Source: Treponema sp. | Lineage (GTDB): Bacteria; Spirochaetota; Spirochaetia; Treponematales; Breznakiellaceae | Assembly (NCBI GenBank): GCA_031266635.1 | Contig: JAISAN010000222.1 | Coordinates: 1-11,893, forward strand | Direction of reading: 5' to 3' | Length of the DNA stretch: 11,893 bases | Part shown: piece after piece, positions 1 through 7,531 of the stretch | How positions within the stretch are numbered: the first letter of the stretch is position 1 | Layout of the letters: each line of letters opens with the position of its first letter | Translations under genes and position numbers: made by a program | The notes under the pieces: model-generated | Told to the model about the DNA's origin: nothing | Databases searched by the model: none | What the model saw: the letters and a program-made list of their open reading frames with translations, nothing else

Positions 1-1
1 T

Positions 2-136
2 ACCGGGACCCCCGAGGAGGTGGCCGCCTATCCCCGTTCGTATACGGGGGCCTATATTAAAGAAATGCTGGAACGAAGCCGGCCCCGGCGGCGCGGCGGC
101 GCGGAACGGAAAAAGCCTCTTCCACGGCGAAAATGA
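2..136 (+). CDS. uvrA: UvrA C-terminal end (partial, 5' end outside window)
   Basis: This is the last 44 codons of excinuclease ABC subunit A, the ATPase that scans DNA for bulky lesions and loads UvrB in nucleotide excision repair. The visible peptide opens with GTPEEVAAYPRSYTGAYIKE, which matches the characteristic UvrA C-terminus (GTPEEVA..P.SYTG.YLK). All catalytic and zinc-binding parts lie upstream of the window. After the family's usual end (around LERSR) there is a basic tail of about 18 residues rich in Arg, Lys, Pro and Gly, encoded by a GC-rich run of cggcg repeats. The TGA stop at 134-136 overlaps the start codon of the next gene as ATGA, so the two genes are probably translationally coupled. 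Identification rests on a short but distinctive motif. Confidence 0.88.
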   Translation, partial: TGTPEEVAAYPRSYTGAYIKEMLERSRPRRRGGAERKKPLPRRK

Positions 137-3100
137 ACATTCAGGACAGATTTGTCAGGTTTGGATTTTTTATCATCCTCGGCGGCATTCTGGCGCTGCC
201 TCTTCCGGGCCAAAGCGGCACGGAGGAGCCGGCGGCGGTCGAAGAGGCGGCCGCCGGGGAAGCGTCCGCTGAAGAAGCGTCCGCTGAAGAAGCGGGTGCC
301 GGGGCGGCTCTTGAAGCTGCCGGGGCGGACACCGGAGACAACGGAGAGGCCGCCGCCGGAGAAGCGCCGGTCCCGCCTGATCCCGCCATGCAGATCGTCG
401 CCATGGACATCAAGACCTCAACCCTGACGGAGCTTGCCGCCTGGTGCCGGACCCTGGGGCTTTCCGAAGGGGGAACCCGGGAAGAGCTTGCCCGGCGGCT
501 CCGGGATCATTTTAAGCTTGCCGAATCCGCGGCGGCCGGGGAAGAAAACGCGGGGAAAACCATTACCATCGAATCCGCCCGGAGTACTGAATATTTTACT
601 CTGGAAGTGGTGGACGAAGAATACGCCCGCCTGCAGGGAGACGTGATGGTAAGCCTCCGGGACGGGGACGCGGTCCACCGGATCAAGGCCTGGGAAATTC
701 TTTTTAACCGGACCCGGAACCTCATAACCGCCACCGGGGGGGTGGAGTACGTCAAGGAATCGGGGGAAACCATCGAGACCTTCCGGGGGGATTCCATTAC
801 GGTAAATCTGGATAACTGGGCCAGCGTTTTTATTGACGGCATTTCGGAACGATCCCTCCAGAGCGATGGGACCAGCTACCGTTTTGAAGGAACGGTTATC
901 TCCCGGAATGAAGAGGAGGTAACGGTGCTGACCCGGGCCTCGATCAGCAGCGCCAAAAGCGAGGAGACCTTCTGGTCCCTGACCGCCTCAAAAATCTGGC
1001 TCCTTCCCGGTTCCGATTTTGCCGTTTTTAACGCGATCCTCAAGGTGGGAGAAATACCGGTTCTGTATTTTCCTTTTTTTCATTATCCCGCCGACGAGGT
1101 TATTTTTCACCCCGTCCTGGGCTACCGTTCCCGGGAAGGCAATTTTATCCAGACCACTACCTATATTCTGGGCAGGGCCCGGCCAAGCTCCACGTCGGAA
1201 AGTTCCATCACCAGAATTCTGGGAAACAGCGCGGACATGGAAAAAAGGCGGGAAGGGCTTTTCCTGCGGAGTACGGGTAAAAAAATGACCGACCCCGACG
1301 CGGCCACGCTGAAACTCCTGGTTGATGTGTACGCAAATTTGGGGACCTACCTGGGAACTGAAATGACCCTGCCGGGTAAAGGAATGTTCGGTGTCCTTAA
1401 TTTATCCGCCGGGATGGGCTTTACCCGGAATGTCATACCCCTGAGCAACGGCAATTATACCCCCTTTGCCGAGTATGACGGAACCAGCGAATGGAACCGT
1501 TCCAAGTTTATTTCCTGGGATGTTCCCTTCCGTTACCGCTTAAGGACCAACAGTTCCTTTTCGGGGCGTTTTGGTTCCCTGTCCTGGTCTTTTCCCTATT
1601 ATTCCGATCCTTTTGTGGACCGGGATTTTGTGAGCAGCCGGTCGGAAGAGATGGATTGGTTCAATATGGTAAAGGAAGGGGCCGCCAGGGCGGAAGAAGT
1701 AACGGCGGATACGCAGTTGGGAACCTATGAATGGTCGGTTAATGGTTCGCTCCGGCCCTCGCTTCCTTTCCTTGCCCCCTATATTTCCGACATATCCCTT
1801 TCCAGCATTAACAGTACCGTTGCCTTCAGAACCCGCCAGTCCAAAGTGTTCCCCTCAAGCTCATACAACCCGGCCCGGCAATTCTTCTTTCCCGACAAAT
1901 TCACCCTCTATTCCCTGAGCGGAAGTATTGCGGGAACCCCCCTGAGCCTGGGGGGAAGCCGGACTACCGCGCCGGCGGCGGGGGAGGAGAAAAAAACGGA
2001 GGCCGAGGATCCCCTGAAAAATATCGGGATTCCCCGATCCCCGTGGCAGGAGCCGGAGAAGGATGAAACAAAGAAAGAAACCGGAGAACTCTCTCCCCCG
2101 GTTTTGAGCCAGCGTTTTGACATAGCCCGGTACAGCGGCGGCCCCCGGTTCAGTTTTGATTACCGGATTGCCCCGACCACCGCGGCGGAATTACAGTTCC
2201 GGTCCAGCGACGCGAACTGGACCGAATATGACGAGATAGACTGGAGCGAGATTTCTTCTATTCTTATGACCCTCGGCGGGAACGCCAGCACCTCCCTGAA
2301 TCTGAATCACGACGGGGGGGCCTACACCAATTCCTTTACCCTGTCCGGCACCGGTTCCTGGCAGAATTATTCCTACATCAACGAGGACGCGGAGGAATTC
2401 AGCACCGCTCCGGGCGGGGGGCTTCCGCTGGCCCCGGACCCCCTCAAGGTTACCGAGGCCCACCGGCGGACCTACAGTCAAACCTATTTTACCACTTCCT
2501 ATGGTTACACCGCCTCTGTACGGCCCCTGTACCGGAGTACCGTTTGGGGGGCTTCGAGCGTTCAGTACAGCTTCAACGGCCTTTTGGCAAAATCGGCGTT
2601 TACCGGAACCGGGGATGATCCTGAATGGGAAATACAATACGGCGCCTGGGACAAGGACAACCTGAACAGCCACCAGCTCAGCGCCAATGTGTCGGCAACG
2701 GTGATGGATAAGGCCCAGAGTTTTGTATTTACCGCCGATCTGCCCCCCAAGGAAGCGACAATTTCGGGAAACGCGACCTTCCGGGTATGGATTTCTGAAA
2801 CCAATGCCCATACCCGGATCCTCAACCCCGGAGAGGCGGATAGAAGGAAATTTGAACCCTTTACCCTTACCGAAAACCTGCGATTCGGGAGTATCGGTTC
2901 CCTGCAGCAAAACATGGTCTTTGATCCGGAAATCAAGGAATATACATCCCTTACCACCAATCTTTCGATGGTGGGTTTTACCGCGTCCTTTACCATGTCC
3001 CGCCTAAAGCCCTATAAGCTGAATTACCAGCAAAAACTTGATCCCACCCTGCCCGACGGCTGGATTCAGGTTGGCGATGAGGGCTTACATCCCCGGGAAT

Positions 3101-3651
3101 TTACCCTGGCCTATGGTAAGACCTTCCGGAAAGACGGGCTCTGGGATAACCGGTTTTCTTTTTCGGTAAACGCCAATAGCCGGCTTTCATTTGATCTGCA
3201 GCGGTATACCAATTCCCAGCTCACCTTTAGCCTGGGTTTTACCCTGGGGATCACCCAATTTATCGATTTCCGTCTTTCAACCAGTTCGGCCAATTCGGTA
3301 ATTTACCGGTATTTTAAGGGGACGCCCTTTTTTGATATTCCCGAAGATCTGCCCTCCGGGGAGCAGGACAACTTTTTTATCGACCTGTTTAATTCCTTCC
3401 GTTTTGATGATGAGGCCAAACGGCGAAGCTCCGGGTTTAAGCTAAAATCTTTTTCCCTGGGGGTAAATCACCATTTGGGGGACTGGGACGCCGACTTGAG
3501 CATAACCCTTTCGCCCTATCTCGACCGTCCCAGCGGCCAGGTGCCGGTATACAAATTCAACAATGAAGTTTCCTTTACCGTCCGGTGGATACCGATTACT
3601 GAAATCAAAAGCGATATTCGCCACAACAAGGACAGGTGGGAGTTTAAATAA
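133..3651 (+). CDS. lptD: LptD/OstA-like outer-membrane beta-barrel protein
   Basis: A 1172-residue exported protein. Residues 1-28 form a signal peptide: two Arg residues, a hydrophobic core GFFIILGGILAL, then a small-residue cleavage region. An Ala/Glu-rich linker follows (29-90), then a SAP-like helix motif (95-127) and an OstA/LptD-N-type beta-jellyroll (about 143-240, ITIESARSTEYFTLE...LQGDVMVSLRDGD...ATGGVEYVKESGE...FRGDSITV). The remaining ~900 residues are dense in alternating aromatic/polar strands and end in WEFK, as expected of a C-terminal beta-barrel. LptD proteins insert lipopolysaccharide, or an equivalent lipid, into the outer membrane. The position right after uvrA matches T. 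pallidum TP0515, from memory. It is longer than E. coli LptD (about 780 residues). I see one cysteine only, Cys105, so the disulphide pairs of E. coli LptD are absent. A charged Lys/Glu/Pro segment (613-656) interrupts the barrel. The start ATG is chosen because it directly precedes the signal peptide and overlaps the uvrA stop. The lipid substrate is unknown. Confidence 0.85.
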   Translation: MNIQDRFVRFGFFIILGGILALPLPGQSGTEEPAAVEEAAAGEASAEEASAEEAGAGAALEAAGADTGDNGEAAAGEAPVPPDPAMQIVAMDIKTSTLTELAAWCRTLGLSEGGTREELARRLRDHFKLAESAAAGEENAGKTITIESARSTEYFTLEVVDEEYARLQGDVMVSLRDGDAVHRIKAWEILFNRTRNLITATGGVEYVKESGETIETFRGDSITVNLDNWASVFIDGISERSLQSDGTSYRFEGTVISRNEEEVTVLTRASISSAKSEETFWSLTASKIWLLPGSDFAVFNAILKVGEIPVLYFPFFHYPADEVIFHPVLGYRSREGNFIQTTTYILGRARPSSTSESSITRILGNSADMEKRREGLFLRSTGKKMTDPDAATLKLLVDVYANLGTYLGTEMTLPGKGMFGVLNLSAGMGFTRNVIPLSNGNYTPFAEYDGTSEWNRSKFISWDVPFRYRLRTNSSFSGRFGSLSWSFPYYSDPFVDRDFVSSRSEEMDWFNMVKEGAARAEEVTADTQLGTYEWSVNGSLRPSLPFLAPYISDISLSSINSTVAFRTRQSKVFPSSSYNPARQFFFPDKFTLYSLSGSIAGTPLSLGGSRTTAPAAGEEKKTEAEDPLKNIGIPRSPWQEPEKDETKKETGELSPPVLSQRFDIARYSGGPRFSFDYRIAPTTAAELQFRSSDANWTEYDEIDWSEISSILMTLGGNASTSLNLNHDGGAYTNSFTLSGTGSWQNYSYINEDAEEFSTAPGGGLPLAPDPLKVTEAHRRTYSQTYFTTSYGYTASVRPLYRSTVWGASSVQYSFNGLLAKSAFTGTGDDPEWEIQYGAWDKDNLNSHQLSANVSATVMDKAQSFVFTADLPPKEATISGNATFRVWISETNAHTRILNPGEADRRKFEPFTLTENLRFGSIGSLQQNMVFDPEIKEYTSLTTNLSMVGFTASFTMSRLKPYKLNYQQKLDPTLPDGWIQVGDEGLHPREFTLAYGKTFRKDGLWDNRFSFSVNANSRLSFDLQRYTNSQLTFSLGFTLGITQFIDFRLSTSSANSVIYRYFKGTPFFDIPEDLPSGEQDNFFIDLFNSFRFDDEAKRRSSGFKLKSFSLGVNHHLGDWDADLSITLSPYLDRPSGQVPVYKFNNEVSFTVRWIPITEIKSDIRHNKDRWEFK
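259..294 (+). repeat. 15-bp in-frame tandem repeat in lptD linker
   Basis: The unit gaagcgtccgctgaa occurs perfectly twice (259-273, 274-288), followed by a 6-base partial third copy (289-294). It encodes repeated EASAE residues in the Ala/Glu-rich linker just after the signal peptide. The unit is a multiple of three, so copy-number change would lengthen or shorten the linker without breaking the frame. Confidence 0.8.
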
Positions 3652-3740
3652 TGTCTGTTGAAACGGTTCCCGAAGATCGGGACGGGCTAAAAAAGGGATT
3701 CCCTGTTCCCCCCCTTGCGGAGCAGGCCGAAGGGCTATAA
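3651..3740 (+). CDS. Possible 29-residue small ORF between lptD and phoH
   Basis: The lptD stop codon TAA shares its last base with an ATG (TAATG, 3649-3653), which opens a 29-codon frame ending in TAA at 3738-3740, two bases before a possible TTG start of phoH. A purine-rich GGTGGGAG (3635-3642) lies 8 bases upstream of this ATG and could act as a ribosome binding site. The peptide starts MSVETVPEDRDGLKKG and is hydrophilic, with no signal peptide or membrane segment and no family I recognise. Its 5' part carries a 6-bp hairpin (3668-3673 with 3677-3682, loop AGA). It could be a real micro-protein, a leader ORF coupling lptD and phoH translation, or chance open frame in a short spacer. The overlap and the SD-like sequence favour translation; the lack of comparative data keeps confidence low. 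Confidence 0.35.
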   Translation: MSVETVPEDRDGLKKGFPVPPLAEQAEGL

Positions 3741-3751
3741 GCTTGCCTTTT

Positions 3752-3756
3752 AGAGG
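3752..3756 (+). promoter_or_regulatory. Ribosome binding site for phoH
   Basis: AGAGG lies 4 bases upstream of the ATG at 3761 and supports that codon as the phoH start. A competing TTG at 3743, in the same frame, has GAAGGG (3729-3734) 8 bases upstream and would add six residues. I prefer the ATG, but the choice is not firm. Confidence 0.5.
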
Positions 3757-3760
3757 CCAA

Positions 3761-4774
3761 ATGGAGGACAGTATTACCATTGTACTGGACAGCAAGGATC
3801 TCCTGTCCGGGGTATGCGGCGCCAACGACGGAAACCTGAAGGTTATTGAAGGTTCCCTGGGAGGCCGGATTGCCGCCCGGGGTAATGAGATTCGCCTTGA
3901 AGGGGTTGACGAAACCAGAGCGCGTTATTTTAAGAGCATGATGGATAATCTTATTGATGTGGTTCGGGAAGGGGAAAATCCCTCTCCCGAGTATGTCCGG
4001 GCCCTGGCGGGAACCTTTTTTTCCGGCAATCCGCCGGAGGACTCTGTTTCCGCCGGAGAAAACCCGCCGTTTGCGGAAAATTCCGGTGAATTTCCCCCCC
4101 TGCGGGACGCGGTCATTCAGATTCCCCACGGATTTCACCGGGTGTATCCCCGGGGCAGGAATCAGGCCGCCTATGTCCGGGGTATGCGCTCCTGCGATAT
4201 TAGTTTTTGCGTGGGCCCCGCGGGGACGGGCAAAACCTACCTGGCTATTGCCGAAGCCCTCCGGCTGGTATTATCAAAAAAAATGCGGAAACTGGTGCTG
4301 ACCCGGCCGGTGGTGGAAGCGGGGGAAAACCTGGGTTTCCTTCCCGGCGATTTGACCCAGAAGATTAACCCCTATCTCCGCCCCCTTTATGACGCCATGG
4401 AATCCCTGATCCCCTTCGAGGTGATCCGCCGGATGGAGGAAACCAGGGTGATAGAAATCGCCCCCCTGGCCTATATGCGGGGCCGGAGCCTTAACGACTG
4501 CGTGGTTATTCTGGACGAGGCCCAGAATACCACCAAAGAGCAGATGAAAATGTTCCTGACCCGGATAGGCGAGGGCGCCCGGGCGATGGTTACCGGCGAT
4601 ACGACCCAGATCGATCTTCCCGGGAGGGTGGATTCGGGGCTTTTACACGCGGTGAAGATACTTTCCGGGGTGGAGGGCATTTTTTTTGCCTTCTTCCATA
4701 CCGCCGATGTGGTACGGAATCCCCTGATCAAGAAAATAATCCAGGCATACAATGACAACGAAAAGAAAAGCTGA
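3761..4774 (+). CDS. phoH: PhoH/YbeZ-like P-loop ATPase
   Basis: A 337-residue cytoplasmic ATPase of the PhoH family, close to the usual length (E. coli YbeZ about 346). Residues 1-80 form the small N-terminal RNA-binding-type domain. A low-complexity linker rich in Pro, Gly and Glu follows (about 75-115). The P-loop domain starts near 120. Visible motifs are Walker A GPAGTGKT (152-159), the family segment TRPVVEAGENLGFLPGD (182-198), RGRSLND (241-247), Walker B VVILDEAQN (248-256, Asp252/Glu253) and a sensor-like GDTTQID (279-285). PhoH/YbeZ proteins partner with YbeY in rRNA processing and ribosome quality control, and ybeY lies two genes downstream. The stop lies 23 bases inside the next gene, so expression is probably coupled. 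The start is ATG 3761 with AGAGG ahead of it; TTG 3743 is an alternative. The family call is firm; the exact RNA substrate is not known from sequence. Confidence 0.93.
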   Translation: MEDSITIVLDSKDLLSGVCGANDGNLKVIEGSLGGRIAARGNEIRLEGVDETRARYFKSMMDNLIDVVREGENPSPEYVRALAGTFFSGNPPEDSVSAGENPPFAENSGEFPPLRDAVIQIPHGFHRVYPRGRNQAAYVRGMRSCDISFCVGPAGTGKTYLAIAEALRLVLSKKMRKLVLTRPVVEAGENLGFLPGDLTQKINPYLRPLYDAMESLIPFEVIRRMEETRVIEIAPLAYMRGRSLNDCVVILDEAQNTTKEQMKMFLTRIGEGARAMVTGDTTQIDLPGRVDSGLLHAVKILSGVEGIFFAFFHTADVVRNPLIKKIIQAYNDNEKKS

Positions 4775-7061
4775 ATGGTTCAAACCGGATAAATGGCGGG
4801 AAGCCCTGTTTCGGGTGTTTTCCTTTTTCCGGCTCCGGCCCGGCCCCAGTCTGGCGGCTATGGGAGCGCTGCTTGCTTCTACCCTGGTGGTAACGTTAAA
4901 TATGAACAATTCCGCCGGAGCGGCCGGGGATCTCCGGGATTTTGAAGCCGGCCGGGTTGCCGACCGGGATGTAATAGCGGGGCAGTTTATTTCCTATGTT
5001 GACGAGGAGGCCACCCGGCTCCGTGTGGAAGCCCAGGCGCGGCTGGTTCCTGCGGTATTCCGTTTTTCCGCCGCCGCCGGAGAGAATGTACGGGACGAAT
5101 GGAAGCTCTTCTCCGCCTTTGTCAATGATCTGTCCCGGGAAGGCGCTTCTACCGATACTGTTTTGCTGGCAATTCAGGCAAAATACCCCGCTGTTTTTTC
5201 CCGGGATACCCTGGTTAATTACCTGGACGATCCTGACCGGGAACAATTTGAGGAATACGGGGATACGGCCCTGAACAATATACTGGAACAGGGGATTTTT
5301 TCGCTCAATAAAACCGAACTGGAACATTATAACCCCGATGTGGCGGAGCTGCTGATTAGTTCCGCCGCCCGGACCGAGCGGGAACGGATCTCCTATAGCA
5401 GCGTAATCACCCGGGATACCGCGGCGGCGGCCCTGAACCGTTATATTTCCGCCGAGGGCCTCCCGCCCTCCCTTGCCCGGATCGCCGGGAATTTGCTGGC
5501 CCCCTTTCTCGCCGAAAATGTGTTTTTTTCTCCCGAAGATACCCGCCAGCGGGTGGCGGAAACCCGGAGCCAGGTTGAACCGGTGGTGAAATATATCGAC
5601 AAGGGGGAACGGGTTATCCGCAAGGGCTTTATCATCACCGATGATGATATGAAAGAACTGCGGGTCCTCAATATGTCCCTGTCCGGCAGCGATCCCCGGC
5701 GGCTTATCGGCCAGATTCTCATCATGATCCTCCTCTACGGTCTGTTTGTCGCCCTGGGGGATCGCCGGATCCTCGGCAAGTCCCTTTCCAACGCGGATAT
5801 CTACCTTATCGCCGCGCTGGCGGGTTTTTATCTGATCCTGGCGGTTTTTGTCCGGGATTTCTCTCCCGGGGGAGCTGAATCTTTCCCCACTTCCATAATA
5901 CTCCCCACCGCCCTGGTGGTAATGCTGCCGGGTATTCTGATTGGCCCCCGGATTGCCCTGGTTATGGCGATGGTTCTTCCCCTGGGGGCCTTTCTTTCCG
6001 GCTCCTTTGATACCTCCTCGTATATTTTTGCCCTGCTTTCCGGCATCTGCGCCGCCTGCGTTCTTTGGGGAATAGAGCGGCGGATGGATCTGTTCAGGTC
6101 GGGGCTCGTTATCGCCGGGGCTAACTGTGTTGCCGCTGTGGTGATTCTTTTAAGCCGCCAGGCCGGTCTTGCTTTGTACCCCAGTATGTTTTTTTGGTCG
6201 GTGCTTAACGGCATTGTTTCGGGGATGCTGGTTCTGGGGCTCCTGCCGCCCCTGGAGCAGGCCCTGAACGCGGCTACCACCTTCCGGCTGGTGGAACTTT
6301 CGGACCTTAATGCCCCTGTACTGAAGCGGCTGTTTACCGCCGCCCCCGGCACCTACAGCCATTCGATCATGGTGGCAAATCTCGCGGAAGCGGCCTGCCA
6401 GGATATTGGGGCCAATCCCCTGCTGGCCCGGGTGGGGGCCTATTATCACGATATTGGCAAAATGGAAAACCCCGATTATTTTGTGGAAAACCAGACGGTT
6501 TACAACCGGCACGATGATACGCCCCCCCGGCTTTCCGCCACGGTGATCCGCAGCCACGTCAAGCTGGGGATTGAAAAGGCCCGGAGCCTCAATCTGCCCC
6601 GGGAAGTTATTGACATTATCGCCGAGCATCACGGCAATTCGGTAATTACCTGGTTTTATAACAAGGCGCTGAAACAGGAAACGACGGATTTTTCAAAACG
6701 GAATGTGGTCAACATGGAGGATTTTACCTATCCGGGAACCCCTCCCCGGTCCCGTGAATCCGCGGTGGTGATGCTCGCCGATGTAACCGAGGCCGCGGTA
6801 CGAACCCTTAATAAACCTACCGCGGTAAAGATGGAGAAATTTATCCAGACCTTGATTGATTCAAAAGTTGAAAACGGCCAGCTTGCCGAATCGGAACTGA
6901 CCTTTCGGGATTTGGCGGCCATAAAAGGCGCTTTTGTCCGGGTTTTGGCGGGGTATTATCATTCCCGGATCGAATACCCCAAGCTCAAGGAGGTAAACTC
7001 CCGGGATAAAACAATAAATACCGCCGTCAAACCGGCGGCGTCAAAGGAAAACCCCGAATGA
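4752..7061 (+). CDS. pgpH: 7TM-HD cyclic-di-AMP phosphodiesterase, PgpH type
   Basis: A 769-residue inner-membrane signalling protein. Layout: short basic cytoplasmic N-terminus, one membrane segment (33-50), a 7TMR-HDED-type extracytoplasmic domain (about 55-305, ending in the typical RVIRKGFIITDDDM), seven hydrophobic segments (about 318-335, 350-367, 380-396, 399-416, 424-440, 452-468, 478-498), then a cytoplasmic HD domain. Metal-binding residues visible in the HD domain are His537 in GTYSHSIMVANLAE, His566-Asp567 in YYHDIGKM, His602, His626-His627 and Asp677. This is the PgpH architecture, which hydrolyses cyclic di-AMP in Listeria; activity here is inferred by family. All metal ligands seem present, so it is probably active. 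The start ATG overlaps the end of phoH by 23 bases and has only a weak CCAGG (4741-4745) ahead of it, so translation likely depends on phoH. The stop overlaps ybeY as ATGA. The phoH-pgpH-ybeY order is widespread in Firmicutes and spirochaetes. Confidence 0.92.
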   Translation: MTTKRKAEWFKPDKWREALFRVFSFFRLRPGPSLAAMGALLASTLVVTLNMNNSAGAAGDLRDFEAGRVADRDVIAGQFISYVDEEATRLRVEAQARLVPAVFRFSAAAGENVRDEWKLFSAFVNDLSREGASTDTVLLAIQAKYPAVFSRDTLVNYLDDPDREQFEEYGDTALNNILEQGIFSLNKTELEHYNPDVAELLISSAARTERERISYSSVITRDTAAAALNRYISAEGLPPSLARIAGNLLAPFLAENVFFSPEDTRQRVAETRSQVEPVVKYIDKGERVIRKGFIITDDDMKELRVLNMSLSGSDPRRLIGQILIMILLYGLFVALGDRRILGKSLSNADIYLIAALAGFYLILAVFVRDFSPGGAESFPTSIILPTALVVMLPGILIGPRIALVMAMVLPLGAFLSGSFDTSSYIFALLSGICAACVLWGIERRMDLFRSGLVIAGANCVAAVVILLSRQAGLALYPSMFFWSVLNGIVSGMLVLGLLPPLEQALNAATTFRLVELSDLNAPVLKRLFTAAPGTYSHSIMVANLAEAACQDIGANPLLARVGAYYHDIGKMENPDYFVENQTVYNRHDDTPPRLSATVIRSHVKLGIEKARSLNLPREVIDIIAEHHGNSVITWFYNKALKQETTDFSKRNVVNMEDFTYPGTPPRSRESAVVMLADVTEAAVRTLNKPTAVKMEKFIQTLIDSKVENGQLAESELTFRDLAAIKGAFVRVLAGYYHSRIEYPKLKEVNSRDKTINTAVKPAASKENPE

Positions 7062-7531
7062 ACCGGGTAGCGGTAAACGCCGAGGAGATTCCCTTACCCC
7101 CATGGACGGACGCGGTTTACCGGTATGCGCTCAAGGTCCTGGAAGAACTGGGAAAGAACAACTGGGATTTATCGGTACTGTTCTGTAACGACGCCTATAT
7201 TCGGTCTCTCAATGCCCGCTACCGCCGGAAAAACGAAGCTACCGATGTGCTTTCCTTCAGCCTGGGGGAAACCCTTGACGGGGAAGGGGGGGAGACCCGT
7301 TTCCTCCCCGGCGACATTGTTATTTCCCTGGAAACCCTCCGGGAAAACGCCCGGTATTTTGAAACCCCCGAGGATGAGGAGTTACGCCGGCTCCTGATTC
7401 ATGGTATCCTTCACCTAAACGGCATGGATCATACAACAAACGAAATTACTGAGCCCATGATCGGCTTACAGGAAAAAATCTTGACGGATTTGGCCGGAGA
7501 GTTTATTTTGCCCGCAAAGGCGGTTCCATGA
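7058..7531 (+). CDS. ybeY: Endoribonuclease / rRNA maturation factor YbeY
   Basis: A 157-residue cytoplasmic metalloprotein of normal family length. The signature zinc site HGILHLNGMDH is intact (His115, His119, His125; pattern H-x3-H-x5-H), and the conserved TDVLSFSLGE segment (62-71) and GDIVIS strand (85-90) are present. YbeY is a single-strand endoribonuclease needed for 16S rRNA 3'-end maturation and late 70S ribosome quality control, and works with the PhoH/YbeZ ATPase encoded two genes upstream. The start is ATG 7058, overlapping the pgpH stop, with AAGGA (7044-7048) 9 bases before it. The stop overlaps the next start as ATGA (7528-7531). Its position in the train suggests co-transcription with phoH, pgpH and the CBS-domain gene. 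Nothing looks degraded. Confidence 0.96.
   Translation: MNRVAVNAEEIPLPPWTDAVYRYALKVLEELGKNNWDLSVLFCNDAYIRSLNARYRRKNEATDVLSFSLGETLDGEGGETRFLPGDIVISLETLRENARYFETPEDEELRRLLIHGILHLNGMDHTTNEITEPMIGLQEKILTDLAGEFILPAKAVP

Noticed and set aside
2191..2910. 239-codon open frame on the - strand inside lptD
   Set aside because: Antisense shadow with Gly/Pro/Val-rich composition and no recognisable motif; the + strand frame has a signal peptide, an OstA domain and barrel-like strands.
7021..7038. GC hairpin CCGCCG/CGGCGG near the pgpH end
   Set aside because: It lies within the coding sequence just upstream of ybeY, has no T run, and the operon clearly continues, so it is not a terminator.
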